Assembly (NCBI GenBank): GCA_905182995.1
Contig: CAJJDP010000035.1
Span: forward strand, 510,681 to 574,680
Length of the DNA stretch: 64,000 nt
Reading direction: 5' to 3'
Source of the DNA: Paramecium octaurelia
Lineage: Eukaryota; Ciliophora; Oligohymenophorea; Peniculida; Parameciidae
Positions 36,111 through 46,649 of this stretch are shown here, piece after piece. How positions within the stretch are numbered: the stretch's first letter is position 1; each line of letters begins with the position of its first letter. The notes under the pieces are model-generated. The model had not been told where the DNA came from, did no database searches, and saw only the letters and a program-made list of their open reading frames with translations. The translations under genes were made by a program, and so were the position numbers.

Positions 36111-36241
36111 AGACAGCACATTAATGTAAATTTTGTTTATTGTTTATGTTTCTATATTATAAATAAGAATTCGCATCTATTTATATATAAAATATATACA
36201 AACACTTTTAATTAATAAATTAATTATTTTAATAAACAAAA

Positions 36242-36559
36242 ATGGCAGATCAATCATAAGCAGAATATTTGAACTTAAAAGTCAAATCTCAGGATGGTGA
36301 AGAGGTTTTCTTTAAAATCAAAAAGGCCACATAATTTAAGAAATTGATGGATGCCTATTGTTCTAGGCAAAATGTATTATGAAGTGAATATTTTAGCTCC
36401 AAATCTAAAATGTGAGATTTTTATTTGATGGAGAAAGAATTTTGGAGACCTAAACACCAGCAGATGTATATTTAATCCCCTATCTATTAGATTGGAATGG
36501 AAACCGGAGACGAGATTGATGTTGTAATTGAATAAGTTGGTGGATATAAAATAATGTGA
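36242..36559 (+). CDS. SUMO: SUMO, small ubiquitin-like modifier
   Basis: Introns at 36374-36396 and 36466-36490 leave 90 codons. The protein matches SUMO throughout: YLNLKVKSQDGEEVFFKIKK, FKKLMDAYCSRQ, VRFLFDGERILETQTPADIG, METGDEIDVVIEQVGG. The terminal Gly-Gly is followed by a four-residue tail (YKIM) that SENP/Ulp proteases would remove before conjugation. The N-terminal extension is short and lacks a clear psi-K-x-E chain site. In ciliates SUMO is needed for genome rearrangement and conjugation; the role here is inferred. Confidence 0.96.
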
Positions 36560-36743
36560 TGTTATCATTATATTTTATAACATATAAATTATACTCTCCA
36601 TCTTTCCTTTTCACTTATATCCTATACCTGCAGTCAACAACCTTTTCTTTAATCAACTTATTATATAGTCAAATTCTTTTAATATTTATTACATGAATGA
36701 AAATCATTTACAAAGATTGCCACATAAAGTTTAATATCACTTC

Positions 36744-37280
36744 AGTCATGCCAAGTTAAATTTCTACAAAATAAATCGTTATAGACTAGTCCTTAAACAA
36801 AGGTATGAGATCATTTATGCATATAGAAAATCTTAACCTACTTTGATGTTATGATTATTTTACTATTTAGGTATTGTATTATAAAAAGAATTAGATTTCC
36901 CATTTAAAGGTCATCAAAGATGATATTTACATGCTCTTACATTATGTTTTCACTATTCTTAAAAAGTAGATGAGGTTAAAAATTAAATGAATTAATTTAT
37001 GGATTGTATTGGATACTTAAGAAATCAAAAATTACATTATTAAATTTTGTAGATTTTATACTGAAGCAACTCTTTAAAAGACTGAAAACAAGTTTCAACA
37101 ACATAATAGAAGATATTATGATAAAACAAGATTTTATTATGAGTGGTCAATCAATCTATAGTATGCTTAAGAATTAAGAGAATTGTTATTCTAAGCAGCT
37201 TCATTAATTAATATTCCAAATTTAAAAAGAGCTATCACATTAGTTTAATATTAATTTCATAAGAACCATATGATATTTTG
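36744..37280 (+). CDS. Unresolved coding-like region
   Basis: Several stretches look coding but do not join into one frame with the introns I tried: MPSQISTKQIVIDQSLNK near 36749, a middle segment near 36900-37060, and a longer one, RFYTEATLQKTENKFQQHNR and on to an end near 37280. This may be a real multi-intron gene whose acceptor sites I misplaced, or a decaying gene. Coordinates are approximate. Confidence 0.35.
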
Positions 37281-37610
37281 AAACTTTAATGTCTAGTTAA
37301 AAAATTACTTTTTAAGATAGAAATTAATTAAAAAATAATAATTTATAATACTATAAAGTGAATTTCGGAAGATCAAATTGGTCTTGATGTCTCTCCTTAT
37401 TATTTTTTTGAATTAAAACATATTGTTTATTGATTAAGCATTCTGTATTTAAAGGTAAACATCACGAAAATTCAGCTACTAAATAAAATATTTATGATCT
37501 TTATAAAACTACAATTGTATTTTGGAAATTCAGATTAACAATTTTGATAGGTTACAAAGATACATGATATAGAATAAGAAAATATATAATATACTATTCT
37601 TATAAATTTA

Positions 37611-39260
37611 TCATAAAATGGAATCATAATCGTAAGGTTCCGGGATATTAAAATACTACTCTGATTTAATTGGTTATTCTTTGATGATAGGTTTTCTTTT
37701 ATACTGATCTCGAAACTATTGATCATCATCTGATTTATTATCTTCTTCATATTATTCTTTATGTGTAATTTTAACTTAGTTTTAGGGTCTTTGTGGTTTT
37801 AATTGTTAATAATAAGATGATATACTTTATGCAATTTAATTAGAATAAAGCCAGTCTGGTTTGTAATCTTAACCTAAAGCATGTCTATGACAGAGCATCC
37901 TAAATCTTTCGTTGTCTAAATATTAATTTGAAGGATCCAACTCTTTCCAACAATAATAGTGAATCCATACATTGCATTCCTTATTATTACATTTCATTGT
38001 GGCTCCTCTTCTCTTACATAGATAACAAAATGTATCATAAGCAATTCTGACAGCATTGCATAAAGATTCAAAATCTACAGATCCTTTCACTTCATCACAA
38101 TCTACCATTGAAGACCAATATACACAGAGATCATGAAAGTAAATTCCACTTCTTTCCACAAGAAATTATTTTTCTTTTCTATTAGCCACTGCCTTTTTAA
38201 AAGCTTCAAATAGATGTAGATCTAATGCAACAGGTCCGTATAGATCTCCATACTTACAATTCAAAAATTCTTTAATTCTAGCAAATTTTGGATGACATTT
38301 ACAAATAATACAAGCATTTCTAGGTTCTACGACCCAATTCCTTGGTTTGAATCTTACGTAACTAAGATCATGATACCACATCTTGTGTCCAGCAACAATT
38401 GATATCTTTTCAACTCTTCCAACTCCTTAATTACAAGGTTCTTCAACAGGATTTGTTTCTGATTTATATCTCTTTAATTTTTTGAATGGGTTGTTATCTG
38501 GTCTATCGATGATAAACTTTTCAAAGATTTTATCCTCTTCAGTTAGGGTTTCTGATTCAAAGATGATTGTATTAAATTGGGCATTGTGAACTAAATCCAA
38601 GCCATTTTTAAATTGCAGATTCAATGTGTTGTATGAATCAGGTTACATCATCTTAGTATCTAGGGATTATCTTATTTACTTCAATTGATTCAATACAGGT
38701 TCTAAGAAATTTTAATACAATTTTTCATTGGGAACAAATAGATGATTCGTTTGACATGAAGCTACAGAAATTAAGGATAATCTTTTTTATTGAAAACACA
38801 TTCTTTTAAGAACTCCTTAAAGTTATTCTTGGAACAATGGTTATTAGGAATCTACTCCATAGACATAATATATCAGATTGTTTAGTAAGCAAACATCATT
38901 GGAAATTTATCGATATTTTTCAAATTAGGCTTTTATCTAACTCAATTTCTCATTAAAATATTCTATCTAAATTTCTAGTTCTTCAATTATAGCCATTAAA
39001 CTGGAAGTGGTACGACCAATGAGAGGATCTATTTGATTTGGAGTTTTGTATTTCCCATCATAATTGACCAATCTTTTGAGTATATCCAAAAATTCATTAG
39101 CTTCGACAACATTATGATTTTCATGTAATTTTCTACACAATTTACAGATAAATCCTTGACTTAAACAGGATGGTGTTAAACAGACCAAATTTAGACATTC
39201 TGAAGTGTGCAAGCTACAAGTCGTATTTAATAATGGTACTTATTCTAGTTTAGTATTCAT
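37611..39260 (-). CDS. Extended-PHD zinc-finger protein with N-terminal B-box-like finger, 549 aa
   Basis: A single intronless frame of 550 codons. Residues 18-50 form a B-box-like Cys/His cluster (CSLHTSECLNLVC, then CKLCRKLHENH). Residues about 290-455 form an ePHD arrangement: ACIICKCHPKF, GIYFHDLCVYWSSMV, then TFCYLCKRRGATMKCNNKEC and WIHYYCW, ending MLCHRHAL, close to the ZnK-PHD fold of histone-methylation readers. It is probably nuclear and may read chromatin or bind nucleic acid. The tail is Gln/Pro-rich. The combination of domains is not one I can name. Confidence 0.8.
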
Positions 39261-39425
39261 ATGTATATAAAAAAATTAAGGATTATTTCTAAAAATGGAA
39301 AATTTATTTAATAAAATCATTCAAATTATTATATTATCATACCCTTTTTAAATTGCTATTATTACTATAACTATTTCTTAAATAAAATAAATATTTCGAA
39401 TTTATGTAATTTTTATATTATTTTT

Positions 39426-39887
39426 ATGTTAGACAAAGCCCTTTCTTATTGCCTACAAGAAGAAACACCGGTTTCTATTGCTGATATCATGCAGATCTCA
39501 TAAGAATAGCAAATAAACCACAAACAACCAAAGATCCTGGCCCAACCAATTAAATTAGATTTTCAATAAATTTAATAAAAATTCATCAAACAATCATCAA
39601 TTAAGGACATGATCAATCAGACAAGTTAGGAATTCAAATAAACACCCAAAATTACCTAAGACTTTACTCCTTACCAGAGCGGGTGGTAAAAAAACATACT
39701 TACCAAATACTATAATCTCAATACAGGAAATAACAGCTTCTGCAACAGTATTAATTTATATACAATAGAAACAAGAAGGAGGGCTTATTCGATCTAGATG
39801 AATACTAAAAAGGTCAATTTAAGAATTAGAGATATGTCAATGTTTACAGAGAGAAAATTTAAATTAGAATCCAACAATTAGTTCTGA
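39426..39887 (+). CDS. Hypothetical protein, 153 aa
   Basis: Intronless frame of 154 codons. It starts MLDKALSYCLQEETPVSIAD, is Gln/Lys-rich in the middle, and ends RDMSMFTERKFKLESNNQF. No signal peptide or membrane segment. No family recognised. It is divergent from the ePHD gene with 165 bp between. Confidence 0.6.
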
Positions 39888-40109
39888 TTTTCAAATAATA
39901 TAATTATTATCTAAAATGCTATTGAAAGTTTTTTGTTTCTATCATTGTAATCTAAGGTTTAATATTACTACATTTTTATTATTGTTTTAACTTTTCGATG
40001 ATTTTTGCAACTCTTTTGATCTGCTTTAAGAAGAAGAGATTAAATCAGTGGTTTATATCTCAAAAATAAGGATAATATTCATTAGCTGAGATTAAAAAAT
40101 TCCATAAGA

Positions 40110-40601
40110 ATGATGAAATCAATTATTTATTCTATTTTTTTTATTTTCTCTTTAAGAACATTAACCGAAGAAATTGCAGATGAGCACCTGATGAAAACAA
40201 CTTCAAGCCATAACATTACTTGGTTGCTTGATAATTTTATCGATAAATATTATATTTTAACAATCAGAATAGATATCAAAAAATAGATTTCATTCCTTTC
40301 ACTAATTGATTAGAAGCAGACTATAGTTTTATTTATAACAAAAAACTTTGAATCAAAAGTAAAAATGATAAGAATTGAAATTTTAATATTAAGTTTACAA
40401 TAACGGATGTAGAGAAATAAGTCTCGGAATTTTTATCAAGAAAAACAATTATAATTTCTTTAAGAGGAAGTGTTAACACATAATTAGAGAAGATATTGTT
40501 CCAAATTCTAAACAAATAAAGCTAACAAAAAATTGAAAATAATTATTTCTACCAATAAATTACTTTTAATGTCTTTTATTATAATTGCTATATCAAATTG
40601 A
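40110..40601 (+). CDS. Possible small secreted protein
   Basis: ATG-ATG at 40110 opens a frame to TGA at 40599-40601 (163 aa). The N-terminus MMKSIIYSIFFIFSLRTLTE resembles a signal peptide, and residues 25-85 look protein-like. The distal part is less convincing; a 35-nt intron ending in AAG would give a more natural sequence (VEKQVSEFLSRKTIIISLRG) but would run into the next gene. An upstream frame beginning at about 39914 may belong to the same gene. Its stop is 3 bp from the stop of bL28m. Confidence 0.4.
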
Positions 40602-40604
40602 CAA

Positions 40605-41353
40605 TCAAATATTCCCCAATGCTTTATCAACATCTCTTTATCCTTCTTCAACTGCTTTTAATGTAAGTCTGATTTTCTCCTTATCTTTCTTCTTTAAAAA
40701 TTCAGCCAAAGCTTTCTCTCCTTCGACTTTTGCAAATTCAGGCCATTCTTTTTCATCCTAAAAGAACTTTTCATTTAAAACTGGATGCATAACATCATTA
40801 GTATCTTCAAACTAAGAAATTTAATGGTATCTACCTTATCTTTCAAAGAGTCATATTCTCTCAATTTTCTTAATTCTTCAGGATTCATTTCATTGGGTGT
40901 TCTTATTTTCAAAAATGTCAAATCTTTATGTCTGATTTCAGGTGGATGCCATACAACTGCAGGTCTTCTGCTGAATCTTTGAGCTCTTCTTGAGTATTTG
41001 TGAGGCCTAGCTTTTAAAACGTGTGGTATCTAAATATTTAGTAAAATATTAACCTCAAAAGAGGGGTCATTAATTTTAGTAAGCATCAATTTTCTTAAAT
41101 ATTCACCATAAATAGAATCTAAATCTTAGGGTTTCGTCAATAAAATGTAATTATCAAAACTGCCAGCCTTTCGAATACATTTCATTGTCTTTGCAGTAAC
41201 TTTAACATGTATTCTTCTCCCTAAAATTAAGGATTCATAAGTTTATTTTTGAACATTCGGCATCCAAGATCGTCGAGTTCTATTTATGAATGGAATATGC
41301 TCACTTTTTTTCTGAAAAACAAGTCTGGTTTCCTGATTTTGGTTATTTGCCAT
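40605..41353 (-). CDS. MRPL28: Mitochondrial large-subunit ribosomal protein bL28m
   Basis: Introns of 24 and 23 nt leave 234 codons. The bL28 core is at residues 20-75: RTRRSWMPNVQKQTYESLIL, GRRIHVKVTAKTMKCIRKAG, SFDNYILLTKP, matching the bacterial SH-NRRTKRRWLPNLQ and RVSTKALRTIDKKGGLD-YL pattern. The remaining 160 residues are a mitochondrial extension rich in Lys/Arg/Glu. This is the second mitoribosomal protein in the window (with bS18m). Confidence 0.87.
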
Positions 41354-41381
41354 GCCAAAGACAAAATTGACTCATAATAGT

Positions 41382-41501
41382 ATGTTTTGGGATTTGCTTT
41401 TGACAGATTCTTTTAATTAAGGCTGTGTCTAATAATTATCTTGGACTCAATTAGGATATGCTTTTGGTAGTTGGATGAGCACTAAGCCAATATTGAAATG
41501 A
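41382..41501 (+). CDS. Doubtful micro-ORF, 39 aa
   Basis: ATG to TGA with one aromatic/hydrophobic stretch (LGYAFGSWMSTKPILK). It starts 28 bp from the divergent bL28m start. It may be a real tiny membrane protein or chance; there is no further support. Confidence 0.25.
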
Positions 41502-41837
41502 AGGGCGGTAACTTAATTATTTCATACCTTTGAGTAGGACATTCATTATTTATTAATAAAAAATAAATATAATATTTTAGTATATCAGCAATAATAATAT
41601 TTTTAGTTTAACGATTTTATTAATGTTCAGGGACAGTTGATTTAAGTACATAAAAATGCAATCCTGATTTGAAATTGATTGGCCTTCATAGTGTTAATTG
41701 AAAGTTATCGTGATATTGGAATTATAATTCAGAAAAAGTGGAGTTGTGAATTGTTGTTGAATTTTAAACAATACTTTCAATCAAATATAAATTATATCTG
41801 TTCGAATATTTATTAATAAAAATCAATATTATTAATA

Positions 41838-42158
41838 ATGGACATATATTAGCATTCTTATACACTCCCACCTAAGCGATTGTGCAAGGAGCCTAAATTG
41901 GCAATTTCAATTTTGAAAAGAAAGTTCATCGAGCCAATCTAAGATTTTGCTGGTGTTAGAAGAACTAGAACAAGTTTTTCGCCTTAGAGGAGAATGAAAT
42001 CAATTTAAACGAGATAAAAGTCAGCGATCCAAACATTTAATTTTGAGGTAGGATAGATAATTGTTCCTAAAAGAAATTCTAGAGTAACTCGATTCTAAGG
42101 GCCAAATTTTCCATTTAATCTTAATTACTTGATAAAACAAATGAATGCTTTAAAATGA
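41838..42158 (+). CDS. Small basic hypothetical protein, 106 aa
   Basis: Intronless, 107 codons, start MDIYQHSYTLPPKRLCKEP. Arg/Lys-rich with many Ser and Gln (RRTRTSFSPQRRMKS) and no hydrophobic segment. It resembles disordered nucleic-acid- or microtubule-binding proteins, but nothing specific can be named. The next gene starts 21 bp after its stop. Confidence 0.6.
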
Positions 42159-42179
42159 TTATTTTTTATTTTTTATAAT

Positions 42180-42530
42180 ATGTAAAATAACTTTGGATTG
42201 CAAAGAATAATTCGAACTGAAGACGATTAAGAATATATATAAAAATAGAAAAAGTGTTTTGCTAAGGCAATTGTTTGTAAAAAAAAAGCATTAAGAAATG
42301 AACCTAAAATGAGTGTTAGTACTCATTGCAAGGTGAGGTCTAAGGAACCTATGATAATCTCGATTAATAAAATGAGTTAGGAAAAACTGTTAGATTTACT
42401 ATGTTTATCAACTTAGGATTTAAAGGAGAGATTTCTGAAACCGTCAATCAAACATGAAAAAATAAGAATAGTCAATAATAAACATTTACCAAGGGATTTT
42501 TTAAACCTGGAGAGTGAAATACAAAATTGA
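42180..42530 (+). CDS. Small basic hypothetical protein, 116 aa
   Basis: Intronless, 117 codons, start MQNNFGLQRIIRTEDDQEY. Lys-rich centre (CFAKAIVCKKKALRNEPK), then MSQEKLLDLLCLSTQDLKER, which looks like an amphipathic helix. No family recognised. It lies in a same-strand run of small genes with 20-50 bp spacers. Confidence 0.6.
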
Positions 42531-42582
42531 TTTTTATTGATTTTATATATAATTATAATTCAAATTTGAATTGTGGTTAAGT

Positions 42583-43122
42583 ATGTCTGCGCAAAAAAAT
42601 AAGTAGGGATGTTCTAAAAGCAAGAAGGCTTCAATAACGAAAGATTAGAGCGACAGCGGTTTTTTGATTGTGAGTCCTATGAAGGAACTATCGCCAATAA
42701 AGGAGAAAATAAGCGAAGAATAAAAGTGTATAGAAGTAGTTGAATTTGGATGGCAAAGACACAAGTTAGGAGGGGAAATACGATATTTAGAGCAATTTTA
42801 CATTGAAAATCCAAATTTATAAAAATCTGATATCTAGCGCCTAGATTTAGATAGTTGTCTAGATGAATAAGGGAAGCCTGTGTACCGCAAGACAACTTAA
42901 GCGTTGATGTAAAACATGGCATTAAAAATCTAATCTCGAATATCGATGGCAGGAGAGTAAATTTATTCATCGATTCCATTACAATAGGCATGTTTGAGTG
43001 ACTATCACTGTTTCAAAGGTGATTATGGTAAGGATTGGAAGGGTCATTAGGTGATCAAGAGTAAAACTTTGAGTGGAACAAAAAGAGGTTAGACATCAAG
43101 CAAAAAAATAATATAATAATGA
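42583..43122 (+). CDS. Hypothetical protein, 179 aa, overlapping next gene (ATGA)
   Basis: Intronless, 180 codons, start MSAQKNKQGCSKSKKAS. Charged and soluble; a region reading VVEFGWQRHKLGGEIRYLEQ looks structured, and the end is Lys/Ser/Gln-rich. No family recognised. Its TGA (43120-43122) overlaps the ATG (43119-43121) of the secreted protein gene, which has an unmistakable signal peptide at that ATG. The downstream promoter must therefore lie inside this coding region. Confidence 0.65.
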
Positions 43123-45026
43123 TTATAATTAAAACGGCTTTTGTATTGTTTTTATTGGTACTCTCAGTTGTTGGAGTGCAAATGTCTGCTGGTCCTGAAG
43201 CAAAAGTCTATAATTGTGCCAATATTGAGTTGATAGAATTGATTGGTGGCGATCCATTACCAATAGATACAAGCAAAGAAAGATATGTGAGTTTTCAAGG
43301 CGATGTGCGATTCTCTGTGAAAACTCACAAATAAACAATGGATAGTTTAAAGGAGGGGAAGGATTATTTTGGAACGAATTCAATTCACTATAGTTCAATT
43401 TAGAATGGAATTTATATATTTGTTGTGGAGAAATCATAAGAAAATATAATCCAAACATATATCAAAACTAATTTAAAGAGGTAATACAAACAAGCTCAGA
43501 TACCTAAAGCCTTTTATTTAAAAACAATAATCGAAGGAGATCAAAAATATGCAATTCATTAAATTGTAATCAGTGATAAACAAGAAATGAAAAGAGAATT
43601 ATTTAAAGAAGAAAAGGAAACCATGCAATCTGTAATATTTTATAAATATAAGAGTTTACTGGTTTACAATTCTCAAAGAAAAGTGTGATTATGGTATTTG
43701 CAACATTGGAGACCGGAACAAATAGTGATTTCACTGCAGACGAGTCATTCCTATAAGGAGTCCAGGCAATATTAGAATCCATTAATTAAGGAAGTAAATA
43801 AATTGTCTTCAATAAGAAAAGTGCGATCAATTCTTTTGTAAGCCACCATCCATTGCCAATTTGGCTGAAGCCTTGTCTGATCTCCCGGTACTTAAACTCA
43901 CATGCCAAAAGAAAATGTGCTCATATACCTAAGGAGGATAAACAAAAGTGCTTTTCACAAAATGTAATTTAAAATTGTACACTTAATTTAGATCCCTTTT
44001 TATAGACCGATAAAAACTTTAGATCACTTGAGAAGGCAATAAATGGTATGTTGTTGACGACTTTATCGCCTATAAATTAAAAGTTTGTATCGATTACTGC
44101 CTAATTCGCTATGAAATGCAATACATAAGATTTTGACTTCCATTCTGGAGGATACAGTGGAGCATTTCAAGCAATTAAACTTGGAGATCATAAGCTTTAC
44201 AGTGCATTAATAATAGAACCAGGGTACAATGGAATTAAAAGAAGGCTACAAACCTAAACACCTGAATGTAATACTCTCTTTGTAATTACTAGTTTATGAT
44301 TTATTGGAAGGAATTGAATAGGTTAAGTCCATTTATTATTTTATGATTATTACAAGCAAAGGACCAGAGGAGTTATTTAATGAGATTGTTTCAGTCATTG
44401 AAAAAACTAAAATGTCAGATCAAAAGAAGTTTGAATGCACACCAATTCCAAAAGAAGATGATATCTCATTTATCCAATTGAATTCCAAAGTTAATAGTTA
44501 GAAACCATAAAATCGAAACGAGAAATCTGAGGAATATGAATACGTCTATGAATATGCTTATGATGATGATGAACTTGGAGAGTATGAATATGTCTACGAA
44601 TATCAATATGAAGAATTGCCAGAAGAATTAAATTAATAAGAATTCTATGAAGAAGCCAATGATTTATAATCAGATTCAATTGAGTTTGATTAATCAACAG
44701 ACGATTCAGATTCAGAAGATATAGAAAATTAGAATATTCCACAAGCTGATCTATTAGAAGTTTAATAGAATGAAATGTGCTTCTATGCATTTTCAGAATG
44801 TGATTTCTAGGGTGCTTCACTCAAAATTTGTGGGCCTACTCCAAGTATACCAAGAGAATTATAGAACTTTTTGATATAGTCTATAAAAATGCCTGATTCG
44901 ATGCGAATCACGTTGTATACAAATTAGCAATAGAAAATCACCATTGAAGGAAATCAAGAGTGCTTGTAGAGACCTTTTGAAATTGATTAGATGAGGCCGT
45001 AAAGATAAGTGTTGAGTCATCAATGA
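43119..45026 (+). CDS. Secreted acidic protein with possible beta/gamma-crystallin-like C-terminus, 600 aa
   Basis: Four introns (29 nt GAG end, 23 nt AAG end, 28 nt, 25 nt) leave 601 codons. A clear signal peptide (MIIIKTAFVLFLLVLSVVGV) leads an unknown luminal domain with conserved-looking cysteines (KKCDQFFCKPP; LTCQKKMC). Around residues 455-540 is an acidic Tyr/Glu/Asp repeat (YEYVYEYAYDDDE, YEYVYEYQYEE). The last 85 residues (CFYAFSECDFQGASLKIC; LIQSIKMPDSMRITLY) resemble a beta/gamma-crystallin unit. Tetrahymena mucocyst proteins of the Grt/Igr group have such C-terminal domains, so a secretory-granule cargo role is plausible but inferred. Confidence 0.7.
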
Positions 45027-45083
45027 AAATGCAATATTAGATGAACATTTTTATTAAATCATTTAATAAAATTATATATTACC

Positions 45084-45487
45084 ATGGCTGAAGGAAGAGA
45101 GAACTGGGCAGTTGATGAGTTATTGAAGGCTGAAGAAGAAGCAAATAACATTATAAAGACAGCTTAGAAAGAAAGAGAGAAAAAAATAAAAGAGGCCAAG
45201 GTCGCAGCTGATTAAGAGATTGCAGTATTTAGAAGGGAGGAAGAAACCAAATATAATCAAGAAATTCTAAGAGTAATATTAAAGAATAACTGAAGCGTTT
45301 TGGATCTACTAAGGAGGAAGAAGAGTTGGAAAGAAAAACAAAAGCAGAAATCGATAAGATATATGCAGATTACGAAGCAAATAAATTGGCAGTTGTGGAC
45401 ATGTTGATTAAAAGGGTTATTGAAGTTAAATTGGAGGTTCCAAGAGTCGTGAAGGGATAATTTGAATAGCCATAACAAAATTAATGA
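45084..45487 (+). CDS. ATP6V1G: V-type H+-ATPase subunit G
   Basis: One 23-nt intron (45273-45295, AAG end) leaves 127 codons; mammalian subunit G has 118 aa. The pattern fits: NWAVDELLKAEEEANNIIKT, AQKEREKKIKEAKVAADQEI, then the helical FGSTKEEEELERKTKAEIDK region and VVDMLIKRVIEVKLEVP. Subunit G pairs with subunit E in the peripheral stalk of the proton pump, which acidifies endosomes, food vacuoles and the contractile vacuole system. Confidence 0.9.
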
Positions 45488-45519
45488 GATGAGATGATGA
45501 ATTCATATAATTATAAATA

Positions 45520-46630
45520 ATGAGTGGTAAAGATTTCTCATAATTTCTTTCTAACAAAGACAATTAATCAATCTAGGAGAGTGTGAAAAAGAGCATAGAT
45601 CCAAATCTATTCATCAATGAACAAACCCTCAAATAAATAGAGGCAGAAACCAACAAGCATTTTTGGATCAATTACTTTACTCAATCTATTGTTACAACAT
45701 TCGTTGCTCCATTAACTACCATCTATACATCCTTACAACTGTCAGTCATCCCTCATTAAAATAAATATGGTGATTTACCTGAGGAATCGGGTACGAAAAC
45801 ATCGACATAATTGGTCAAAACAACAAGAGACATACAACCTCATGAAAAGAGGAAATTTGAATTATTGATTAAGAGTGGTGCTGTTGGAAGCAACAAACCA
45901 TTTAGAGCTCCTATCTACACTACTTATCGCGAAGCCTTTTAGGGATTGACAAATTAGGGATGGCAGGCATTTTTCAAAGGGAATTTGATTGGCATAATTC
46001 ACTTATTGGCTAATAGTCATTTGAAGATTAAATTGTTATCTGACTTAGATTTTAGATTAGGAGCTATGTGGCATGAAGGAAACTAATTATTGCGTTAAGC
46101 AGTGATTCTGGGATTGGTAACTGTTTCTGATCTTGTCAGTAATCCATTCATGTTATTTCAATCAAGATTCATATTGCAAAATAGATTACCCAACTTTTAT
46201 TTGTATAAGAATTTATTGAGTGCCTTCAAAAAGCATGTTAGACATAAGAAAGAATACTTCCAAGGATCTACTACATATTTATACAAAAATGGTTTCATCT
46301 TTTTGGCACAAGTGCCTATACAATTCTCCTAAAAATTGGAATAATTCTAGATGCTTTATTTATACCTTTCCTACAATCTAATATCCTATCCATTTCTAAC
46401 CATTGTAAGAAGATTGCATTGTTAAGTATGTTTATGAATTAATTCTAATCTAGTCTACATTACCCGGGATGATCCCCATAAGATATTCAGGACCCTTCCA
46501 TGCTTTGAGATTGATTACTCAAGAAGAAGGCATTAGAGGTCTTTATAGAGGGTTCGGCTTATATTTAGTAGGAAGTGGCGTGTTGTAGTACATCATGTTC
46601 GGAACTTAAATAGATTAGGGAGATTTTTGA
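45520..46630 (+). CDS. Mitochondrial carrier-like protein, 360 aa
   Basis: One 28-nt intron near the 3' end leaves 361 codons. The C-terminal third has carrier features: PFLTIVRRLHCQ, similar to the Px[DE]xx[KR] repeat signature, followed by YSGPFHALRLITQEEGIRGL and YRGFGLYLVGSGVLQYIMFG, like the GxxxxYRG motif of SLC25 proteins. An earlier repeat reads AFFKGNLIGIIHLL. The first repeat is weak and the signature acidic residues are partly missing, as in divergent members such as MTCH2 or SLC25A46. Substrate unknown. CNOT10 starts 19 bp after its stop. Confidence 0.7.
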
Positions 46631-46649
46631 AATAATTTGTTTATAATTT

